Position numbers and translations under genes: made by a program. From Planctomycetota bacterium (GTDB lineage Bacteria; Planctomycetota; GCA-2746535): a stretch of DNA of 64,000 bases. How positions within the stretch are numbered: the first letter of the stretch is position 1; every line of letters begins with the position of its first letter. Positions 46,522-53,203 of this stretch are shown here, in pieces. The notes below the pieces were generated by a model, which saw nothing but the letters and a program-made list of their open reading frames with translations, was not told the origin of the DNA and ran no database searches. The DNA lies in contig NVWA01000001.1 in NCBI GenBank assembly GCA_002746535.1, forward strand, positions 186,001-250,000, in the 5' to 3' direction.

Positions 46522-47838
46522 ATGATTAAAAAGATTAAATGTCTGTCTTTTACCATTTGCCTTTTATTAATTTTTGGTTCATCTTTAATGGCAAGAGATT
46601 GGTATGTCTCTGTTGCTAAGGGTAAAGGTAAGAAGGGTACAAAAGTAAAACCAGCAAAAGATTTGGGGAATATTATCTCAAAACTTGTTGGGGGAGATGT
46701 TGTACATATTGCGGAAGGAGTTTATTTAGGTCGTGGTAAAACGGGATCTAATATAATTAAAGTTCCGGTTAAAATATATGGCGGTTATGACCAAGCCTTT
46801 ACAAAGCGAGATCCTTGGGGTGCTCATAAGACAATCTTATCTGGATATAACTTAACTAAAAATTATGAAATGTGGCCCGCACTTTTCATAGATTTGATGA
46901 AATATGGTGGGCCAAATTCAGAAATAGTTGTCGATGGTTTGATTGTAGATCATGCTGGACGTAACAGATATTTATCTGAAAAACGAAGTAAGTTAATACC
47001 TATGGCTGATCCAAAAACAGGTAAAAACCCTAGTCCAAGTGAAGGTGGTATTGCTATCAGAGTTGCAAAAAGTGAAAAATTTGATAGAGGACCGAGATGG
47101 AAAATTACAGTAACAAATAATATTGTCATGAATACTTATGGTAATGGCGGTAGTTTAAGTGTATCTGGATATAAAGGTTCAACGATTATCATAGATAATA
47201 ATCTGGTCATTCAAAATAGTGGTTCCGGTATTTTTTGTGGTTCTAAGTATCATGGGAAAGCACCTTTGCCATCGTTTACTGTTACGAATAACACGATTCT
47301 TTTTACATGGGATAGTGGAATGAGTAAAGGATCAAATATTGACCTAGATAGAAATGCTAAAGTGACTATAAAAAATAATGTTTTAGGTTTTGCCGATATT
47401 TATGCGATTAACAATGGATATAAATGCAAAAATATTTTATTGGTCAAAAACTTAATTACTGGTGCAAAAAAAGCTGACTACATGGATTTTGATACTCAAA
47501 TGGATGTTGAAAATATGGTAGATGAAGCAGAATATCTTCATGAAGACTCTGATGAAAATATTACTGATGCTATTAAAGTGCCTGTCAGCAAAGATTTTGC
47601 ATTATTATATGGATCAAGAGTTATTGTTGATCGAGCAAAAGCTGAAGCAAATGTAACTGCTTCTAATAGTAATGCGAATGCTTTAAGAGGAATGTTAGGA
47701 TTGCCATTGCAGGCGGGGAAAGTGAAGTGGCCTAAAACACCGGTTTATTTAAATGCTATTTCAATTGATGACGCAATTGCTGCCGGATCAAAAAAGTATA
47801 AGGGTAGTTTTGGTTGTAGTAAACCAGTAATCAAATAG
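46522..47838 (+). CDS. Exported right-handed beta-helix protein
   Basis: A protein of 438 aa from the ATG at 46522 (GGAG about 7 nt upstream; the frame is open from 46480). Signal peptide FTICLLLIFGSSLMAR is followed by DWYVSVAKGKGKKGT, VVHIAEGVYLGRG and VKIYGGYDQAF, as in DUF1565/pectate-lyase-like proteins. Many short repeats follow (KITVTNNIVMNTYGNGG, IIIDNNLVIQNSGSGIFCG), which are typical rungs of a parallel beta-helix. It is likely periplasmic or extracellular and may bind or cut polysaccharide. Catalytic residues are not clear. Confidence 0.75.
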   Translation: MIKKIKCLSFTICLLLIFGSSLMARDWYVSVAKGKGKKGTKVKPAKDLGNIISKLVGGDVVHIAEGVYLGRGKTGSNIIKVPVKIYGGYDQAFTKRDPWGAHKTILSGYNLTKNYEMWPALFIDLMKYGGPNSEIVVDGLIVDHAGRNRYLSEKRSKLIPMADPKTGKNPSPSEGGIAIRVAKSEKFDRGPRWKITVTNNIVMNTYGNGGSLSVSGYKGSTIIIDNNLVIQNSGSGIFCGSKYHGKAPLPSFTVTNNTILFTWDSGMSKGSNIDLDRNAKVTIKNNVLGFADIYAINNGYKCKNILLVKNLITGAKKADYMDFDTQMDVENMVDEAEYLHEDSDENITDAIKVPVSKDFALLYGSRVIVDRAKAEANVTASNSNANALRGMLGLPLQAGKVKWPKTPVYLNAISIDDAIAAGSKKYKGSFGCSKPVIK

Positions 47839-47846
47839 TTATATTC

Positions 47847-47888
47847 TTTAAACACCGCGATGTTTTAATTCTTATTGCGGTGTTTAAA
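47847..47888 (+). terminator. Strong stem-loop after the beta-helix gene
   Basis: TTTAAACACCGC at 47847-47858 pairs perfectly with GCGGTGTTTAAA at 47877-47888 (12 bp) around an 18-nt loop. It begins 9 nt after the stop codon. A T tract is only partial, and the stem is symmetrical, so it may work in both directions. Confidence 0.7.
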
Positions 47889-47983
47889 TCTTCTGTTTAA
47901 CTCTATTATTAAAATCCTCTTTTTGAACTTCCTATTGTGACTTAAATCTGAATTTTAAGTTTCCTTGCAAATCAATATTTAAT

Positions 47984-48003
47984 TGGTACAAAAGGTATAT
48001 CTT
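47984..48003 (+). promoter_or_regulatory. Candidate operator upstream of the GntR/LacI-type regulator
   Basis: TGGTACAAAAGGTATATCTT lies 18 nt before the ATG. It matches 15 of the first 17 bases of a site at 49221-49240 upstream of the ornithine cyclodeaminase-family gene. It probably binds the encoded regulator; this is inference from position and identity. Confidence 0.5.
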
Positions 48004-48020
48004 TTAAACAAGGTATAAAA

Positions 48021-49109
48021 ATGTCACAAGTCATAAAAAAAATTAGTTTAGTTGATCAAGTGATTCATCACATAAAAGATGAGATCGAAAAAGAAGCATT
48101 TGCTAATAACCGTTTACCTGAAGAGCGAATTTTATCTGAGAATTTAGGGGTTAGCAGAGGTACTTTAAGAAAGGCTTTTGAGATTTTAGAAAATGAAGGA
48201 TTGATTGTACGCCATAGAAACAGAGGTACTTTTGTAAAGCAAAATAACGGAGGGGACCTGCCTAAAACAATACGCATTGGTATTGTAATGGAAAATGTTA
48301 ATGCCATGGATCAGTTAATAAAAGATTCTTATTTTACAGGAATCATAATGGATGCTGTATCTGAGAGTGGACAAAAAGATTATTCAATCAGTATGTTATC
48401 TCTTAAATCTTTGCTTTCGATTGATAGAAAGCTTAAAAAGACAGACTTGAATGTTGATGCATTATTCTTGATGTGTATCCTTGATGTTGATTTTTTAAAA
48501 GAGATTTCAAAATTAAAAATTCCTGCAATATTGTTCGATCATAAAATTGATTGTCTAAAAATGGATACTATCAATTTAGATTCTAGGCAAGGGTCCTTAG
48601 ATGCTGTATCCTATTTAGCTAAATTAGGCCATAAAGATATTGCTTTTATTAATTGGGATTTATGGGAGAAATATAATAAAGAGCGTTATATAGGGTTTAT
48701 GGAAGGCCTAGCTGCAAATAATTTATCTTTCAATGAAAGTCTCTTGATCAATGGTAAGTGCACCATAGAAGATGGGTATGCTTCAACAAAAAAATTAATG
48801 AATCGTAAAAATAAACCTACGGCAATATATACCTTTAATGATGCTTTAGCCTGTGGTGCGATTCAATATTTGCTTGAGAATAAATACTCTGTCCCAAAAG
48901 ATGTTAGCGTTATTGGTTTTGGAAATGTTAATGCAATGATACCTGGTTTAAATTTAACAACAGTTGAGCTACAAGATAAACTTATCTCTCAAATGGCAAT
49001 TAATCGTTTAATTGAGACCTGTGAAAATTTTCATGATAATGAATTTATAGACATTCTTGTTCCCACTCAAATGAAATTAGGCAACACTTGCCAACAGATT
49101 TCCAATTAG
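48021..49109 (+). CDS. GntR/LacI-type transcriptional regulator (AraR-like architecture)
   Basis: A 362-aa repressor. Residues 1-75 are a GntR winged helix (LVDQVIHHIKDEIEKEAF, NLGVSRGTLRKAFEIL, LIVRHRNRGTFVKQ). The rest is a LacI-type sugar-binding sensor domain (YLAKLGHKDIAFINW, RYIGFMEGL, TAIYTFNDALACGA, VSVIGFGN). This fusion is known from AraR-type regulators that answer to sugars. It lies between a polysaccharide-related pair and an ornithine cyclodeaminase-family gene, and likely controls the neighbourhood. Confidence 0.88.
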   Translation: MSQVIKKISLVDQVIHHIKDEIEKEAFANNRLPEERILSENLGVSRGTLRKAFEILENEGLIVRHRNRGTFVKQNNGGDLPKTIRIGIVMENVNAMDQLIKDSYFTGIIMDAVSESGQKDYSISMLSLKSLLSIDRKLKKTDLNVDALFLMCILDVDFLKEISKLKIPAILFDHKIDCLKMDTINLDSRQGSLDAVSYLAKLGHKDIAFINWDLWEKYNKERYIGFMEGLAANNLSFNESLLINGKCTIEDGYASTKKLMNRKNKPTAIYTFNDALACGAIQYLLENKYSVPKDVSVIGFGNVNAMIPGLNLTTVELQDKLISQMAINRLIETCENFHDNEFIDILVPTQMKLGNTCQQISN

Positions 49110-49220
49110 ATCTATCATATCCTGATCTTAATTCATTTTTATGCACTGCATAATTACATTAATATTTTTTGAAATTTAGGATATTACCGACTCCTTGTAC
49201 TTTTGAAATCATTGATATAA

Positions 49221-49240
49221 TGGTACATTAGGTATATTTA
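49221..49240 (+). promoter_or_regulatory. Candidate operator upstream of the ornithine cyclodeaminase-family gene
   Basis: TGGTACATTAGGTATATTTA, about 49 nt before the ATG, is a near copy of the site before the regulator gene. A short palindrome CCAATTGG follows at 49246-49253; AATTGGT also occurs just before the first site. Confidence 0.5.
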
Positions 49241-49288
49241 ATAATCCAATTGGTCCAAATAATATTTTTACAATTAAAGGAGTTTATT

Positions 49289-50284
49289 ATGGTTAAAAGA
49301 AATGTCGGTAAAGAAATTTTATATTTAACTCAAGACAAAGTAATTGAAGCTGGAATTAATGATGACGACATACTCCAATTAGTGAAGGCAGCATTAACAG
49401 AGCATGGTTCTAAAAAATATGAGATGCCATCGAAAATTGGATTGCACCCTCGTGAAAACACATTGATGCATGCCATGCCAGGGTGGGTACCAGCTTATGA
49501 TGCTTGCGGAATAAAATGGGCAGAATGTTTCCCAGACAATTATAAATATAATTTACCACAAACAAGTGGATTGATGATACTAAATTGTTCTGAAACTGGC
49601 TGGCCAATTTGTATATTGGATGCGATTTGGATTACAGCAAAAAGAACGCCTGCCGTTACTGCTGTCGCATGTGAATATCTAGCTAGAAAAGATAGTGAGA
49701 TCGTTGGAATGATTGGAGCGGGTATACAAGGTAGAGAACATGTGAATTTATTACCGAAAGTAATTCCAAATTTAAAAAAAATAAAAATTTATGATAGATT
49801 TGAAGAGAGCATAAGTAAATTAATTTCTGACTTGCAGCCAAAGCATCCAAATGTAGAATTAATTCCATGTAAATCATTTGAAGAAACTGTTAGAGGTTCA
49901 GATGTCGTTGTTAGTGCAACAGCAATTTTATCTAAGCCTGAGCCACAAATTAAAGATGAATGGATTAAAGAAGGAGCCTTTATTGCACCCGTTGATTTTG
50001 ATAGTTTATGGGAATGGAAAACATTTAAGCGGGCGGACAAATTTTTAGTAGATAGTTTAGATGAAATGAATTATTTTATGGGTGTAGGGTATTTAGCTAA
50101 TGGTTTGCCCGATATTCATGCTGAAATCGGAGAAGTTGTAGCTGGTTTAAAGGTTGGCAGAGAAACTGATGATGAATTAATTATTGATATGAATATCGGT
50201 ATGGGTGTTGAAGATGTCGTTATTGGTAAAAAGATTTATGATTTAGCTATTGAAAAGGGCCTTGGACTTTCATTACCTTTGTAA
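49289..50284 (+). CDS. Ornithine cyclodeaminase/mu-crystallin family protein
   Basis: A protein of 331 aa from the ATG at 49289, preceded by GGAG 7 nt upstream; the open frame from 49250 has no such site. The NAD(P)-binding motif GMIGAGIQGREH and the later VVVSATAI and APVDFDSLW segments place it in the family, as does GEVVAGLKVGRE near the C-terminus. Family members act as ornithine cyclodeaminase, alanine dehydrogenase, ketimine reductase or similar enzymes; the substrate cannot be set by motif alone. It appears to share an operator with the regulator just upstream. Confidence 0.87.
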   Translation: MVKRNVGKEILYLTQDKVIEAGINDDDILQLVKAALTEHGSKKYEMPSKIGLHPRENTLMHAMPGWVPAYDACGIKWAECFPDNYKYNLPQTSGLMILNCSETGWPICILDAIWITAKRTPAVTAVACEYLARKDSEIVGMIGAGIQGREHVNLLPKVIPNLKKIKIYDRFEESISKLISDLQPKHPNVELIPCKSFEETVRGSDVVVSATAILSKPEPQIKDEWIKEGAFIAPVDFDSLWEWKTFKRADKFLVDSLDEMNYFMGVGYLANGLPDIHAEIGEVVAGLKVGRETDDELIIDMNIGMGVEDVVIGKKIYDLAIEKGLGLSLPL

Positions 50285-50312
50285 TTAAAAGAACTTAATA
50301 TTAGTTTTATCT

Positions 50313-50354
50313 AATTAGCTATCTAATAGACTCTAAAACATTAGAAAGCTAATT
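50313..50354. terminator. Bidirectional stem-loop between convergent genes
   Basis: AATTAGCTATCTAAT (50313-50327) and ATTAGAAAGCTAATT (50340-50354) form a 15-bp stem with one mismatch and a 12-nt loop. It lies between two convergent genes and is followed by a T-rich stretch. Confidence 0.65.
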
Positions 50355-50396
50355 TGTTTATAATTTTAAAACCATATTTGTTAGATATAAAAATAT

Positions 50397-51113
50397 TTAT
50401 AAAAGATGGCCACCTGCTACATCTATATTTATTCCAGTTATATAACTTGAGTTTAAAATATAATTAATAGCCTGATAAACGTCTGTTGAGGTTCCTGCTC
50501 GTTGAAGAGGTATTACCTTTTTTAAGTTTTTAGGTAAATCTATACTGAATTCAAGTTGACCAGGACTTACCATATTGACTCTGATATTTTGATTTCCTAA
50601 ATCTTTTGCTAAACTTTTTGTTAATATTAATAACCCTGTTTTGCTTATTGCATATGGAGTATTTAAAGTGTTTGCTCTAATAGACTCTGATCCTGCGTAT
50701 CCAATGTTGATTATATTGCCTTCGCAATTTTTTATAAATGGCAAAAAGCTATGAATCATGTAGAAGGCACCATTTAAATTAGTTTGAATGGTATCATCCC
50801 ATTCTTCTAATGACAATTCAGATATCTTTTTTATAGGGTAATTCCCTACATTGTTGATCAATAAATCTAATGATTCAAATTGTTCTTCAAACCAGTCTTT
50901 CATTTTTAATATTTCATTTTTAAATTTCATATTTGCTGAATAGGTGAATGCTCTTCTTCCTAATTTTTCAATATCACCTTTTAATTGTTCAGCCTCTTTT
51001 TCACTTTCGAGATAATGGATGATTATATCGTATCCATCATTAGCTAGTGATAAGGCTAAATCTCTACCCAATCGTTTTGCCGAGCCTGTAATTAATGCTA
51101 ATTTATTTTTCAT
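50397..51113 (-). CDS. SDR oxidoreductase resembling pteridine/dihydromonapterin reductases
   Basis: A 238-aa short-chain dehydrogenase. The nucleotide-binding motif is TGSAKRLGRD, with the TGxxxRLG form seen in pteridine reductases and FolM. NNVG and the catalytic YxxxK (TPYAISKTG) are present. The Ser usually two to three residues after INI is not at its normal place (INIGYAGSES). The ATG overlaps folB by 4 nt, and that context strongly favours a pterin substrate. It could supply a tetrahydropterin or act as a dihydrofolate reductase substitute; this is inference. Confidence 0.82.
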   Translation of the reverse strand: MKNKLALITGSAKRLGRDLALSLANDGYDIIIHYLESEKEAEQLKGDIEKLGRRAFTYSANMKFKNEILKMKDWFEEQFESLDLLINNVGNYPIKKISELSLEEWDDTIQTNLNGAFYMIHSFLPFIKNCEGNIINIGYAGSESIRANTLNTPYAISKTGLLILTKSLAKDLGNQNIRVNMVSPGQLEFSIDLPKNLKKVIPLQRAGTSTDVYQAINYILNSSYITGINIDVAGGHLL

Positions 51114-51466
51114 TTTTTAGTTCTAAAAATTTCTACATAAGGATATGCTGCTGCTGGTACAGCACCAGGTTTTTTTACAATAATTTTTACTGATTCTACT
51201 TTATATTGATTTAAAATTAGTTGAGCGGAATCTTCTGCTAATGTTTCTATTAATTGATATTTTTTTGCTATTGCGAGAGAAGTGATATCATCTGAAATTT
51301 TAGCATAATCTATGGTGTCATCTACATTTTCTGATCTGCTGGCATTATTAAAATCATATTGGATTTCTATATCAATAAATAAATCTTGATTCTTTGTTCT
51401 TTCTTCCGGATAAATACCAATTACACAGGTAACTTTTAAATCTTTAACTCCAATTGTTCCAATCAT
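51110..51466 (-). CDS. folB: Dihydroneopterin aldolase
   Basis: FolB cleaves dihydroneopterin to 6-hydroxymethyl-dihydropterin in folate synthesis. The protein has 118 aa from the ATG at 51466, which overlaps the stop of the HAD-Nudix gene (ATGA). A longer open frame to 51544 lies inside that gene and is not credible. Typical FolB segments: TCVIGIYPEERTKNQ, DTIDYAKISDDI, YQLIETLAEDSA and IIVKKPGAVP. Length is standard. Confidence 0.93.
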   Translation of the reverse strand: MIGTIGVKDLKVTCVIGIYPEERTKNQDLFIDIEIQYDFNNASRSENVDDTIDYAKISDDITSLAIAKKYQLIETLAEDSAQLILNQYKVESVKIIVKKPGAVPAAAYPYVEIFRTKK

Positions 51467-52500
51467 TTTTTCATTACCGTTTCTATTAAATAACGAGTAG
51501 GCTGATTCAAGGGCATACCTAATGCTTCCTGAATAGTAACCCATTTATATTCTGATGCTTCATAGTTTAGTATTACATTTTTATCTGACGTTTTTGCAAT
51601 GTAATTAATCAACAGGAAATGTCGAGGTAAATAAAACTCTGGATGTTGAATACAGTCTTGAATGCATATAAATTCTATATCATAAATTGAAAGGTTGGTT
51701 TCTTCTGAAATTTCTCGGATAAAGGCATCTTCCATTGATTCGTTGTATTCTATTTTCCCCCCAGGCGTGCCAAACAAATTTGACCACTTATTCGTTTTGA
51801 CCAATAAGAATTCATTTTTGTTGTTGAATATTAACCCACCAACAGTTGCAATGACTTTCTCTTTGTTAGTAGGTGACTGCTGTGTACAAAACCAATGAAA
51901 TAGTTTTTCAATTGAGTCAAATGAATCATCTGGTTTTTCTTGCTGAAGTACTTCAGGATTTGAATAGCCATAATTAGCAGCTCCAGTTCTGATAGCAGCA
52001 TTTTTCCCTGCGATGATATCATGAGGCATATCTCCTATGAATATTGTTTCATCAGGAATTAAATTATTTTGATTTAAATAACCTTTTAAAACATCTGTTT
52101 TATCAAATGCGTTGCCCATAACGTGATTAAAATAATCTTCAAGCTTATGATGTTTGACAGCATTGTCTAAAATACGTTGACTTAATGTTGAGCATATACT
52201 GACATTGAAATTAAATTCTTTTAAGAAGTTTAATAGCAGATTTGTTTTTGGAAAAAAGTTTAAATCTTTAATGCGTTCAAGGTATAGACTGAAGAAAAAT
52301 TTATCAATGGTTTTAATATCAACGTCTTTAATATATTTGGTATAAAAAAGATCTACAGGAATTTTAAATTCAGATTTATAAGTTTCAAAGTCAATTGAAT
52401 CGGAGCCAAAATGCTGTAAAGTAGCATTAGTCAGTTCATGCGTGAACTGATGATCATTGCATAATGTGCCTGACCAATCAAAAATTACATTTCGAATCAT
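51463..52500 (-). CDS. HAD phosphatase-Nudix hydrolase fusion
   Basis: A 345-aa two-domain enzyme. Residues 1-210 are a HAD hydrolase of phosphoglycolate-phosphatase type: motif I FDWSGTL (Ser at the +2 position where Asp is usual), motif II SICST, and motif IV FIGDMPHD. Residues about 215-340 are a Nudix domain with a full Nudix box from GGKIEYNES to REISEETNL. Downstream overlap with folB and then an SDR suggests that the fusion removes pyrophosphate and phosphate from dihydroneopterin triphosphate, the two steps before FolB. That activity is inference; each domain call is firm. Confidence 0.88.
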   Translation of the reverse strand: MIRNVIFDWSGTLCNDHQFTHELTNATLQHFGSDSIDFETYKSEFKIPVDLFYTKYIKDVDIKTIDKFFFSLYLERIKDLNFFPKTNLLLNFLKEFNFNVSICSTLSQRILDNAVKHHKLEDYFNHVMGNAFDKTDVLKGYLNQNNLIPDETIFIGDMPHDIIAGKNAAIRTGAANYGYSNPEVLQQEKPDDSFDSIEKLFHWFCTQQSPTNKEKVIATVGGLIFNNKNEFLLVKTNKWSNLFGTPGGKIEYNESMEDAFIREISEETNLSIYDIEFICIQDCIQHPEFYLPRHFLLINYIAKTSDKNVILNYEASEYKWVTIQEALGMPLNQPTRYLIETVMKK

Positions 52501-52505
52501 GAATC

Positions 52506-53198
52506 TTAATTGTTGCTTTCAACGCCTATGCCGGATTGTTTCGGAAAATTAGTTTGATCATTTTCTGTATGTGGTAAGGAACCTTGGTATTCTTGAATAA
52601 CATTGTAGGAGACATAGTTTTTCTCTGGTTCAATCTTAATGTTCACCTTTACGTTAACTTGGATCGCCAAGCCCAACAGAACCTCTTTAATTCTTTTTCT
52701 CAATAAGTGGATGATGGCTTTTTCAATTTGAGGAATGTGGACACCCTCATCTATTACAATAGAAGCTTGACACGTTATTGTTTGACTTAATACCTTCATT
52801 TGAATCTTTATGGACGATTTTTTAAGACCGCTGAGAATTGATAAAGAATCCTCAAGATTTTTCTCTAATTGCTTTATATTTACTTCTGCGTGTGGGCTAG
52901 TGAAATAAATGATTTTATTACGTTTAATACTTACGAGTCTATATGTTAGAATACAAAGTAATAAGAAACCAGTTATAGAAAAAATCTTGCCAGTTTTCCC
53001 AAAATTTGATTCTACAAGGTATGGGCTCACTATTTCTTTTGAAAAGTCAAAAATAACTTTAACAGAGGATAAACTATCACCTGGATCTATCCAAAAATAA
53101 ATACCAATAAATATTAATATTCCACCAAACAATGCTTCCAGAATAAAACAAAATAAAAAATTGATGCTAGATAGAAATGAGAATAATTTGCTTAGCAT
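52506..53198 (-). CDS. AmaP-like (Asp23-associated) membrane protein
   Basis: A 230-aa protein with two N-terminal TM segments (FLFCFILEALFGGILIFIGIYF, too long to be one short helix, and IFSITGFLLLCILTYRLV). A cytoplasmic beta-alpha domain like that of alkaline shock protein 23/AmaP follows (VLSQTITCQASIVIDEGVH, HLLRKRIKEVLLGLA). The family is linked to cell-envelope stress in Gram-positives, where AmaP anchors Asp23; no Asp23 gene is adjacent. It lies 5 nt after the Ser/Thr kinase gene and 5 nt before the HAD-Nudix gene. Confidence 0.65.
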   Translation of the reverse strand: MLSKLFSFLSSINFLFCFILEALFGGILIFIGIYFWIDPGDSLSSVKVIFDFSKEIVSPYLVESNFGKTGKIFSITGFLLLCILTYRLVSIKRNKIIYFTSPHAEVNIKQLEKNLEDSLSILSGLKKSSIKIQMKVLSQTITCQASIVIDEGVHIPQIEKAIIHLLRKRIKEVLLGLAIQVNVKVNIKIEPEKNYVSYNVIQEYQGSLPHTENDQTNFPKQSGIGVESNN

Positions 53199-53203
53199 TA
53201 CTA

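Noticed and set aside
51467-51544. Longer FolB start at 51544
   Set aside because: It lies wholly inside the coding region of the HAD-Nudix gene; the ATGA overlap at 51466 gives the normal FolB length.
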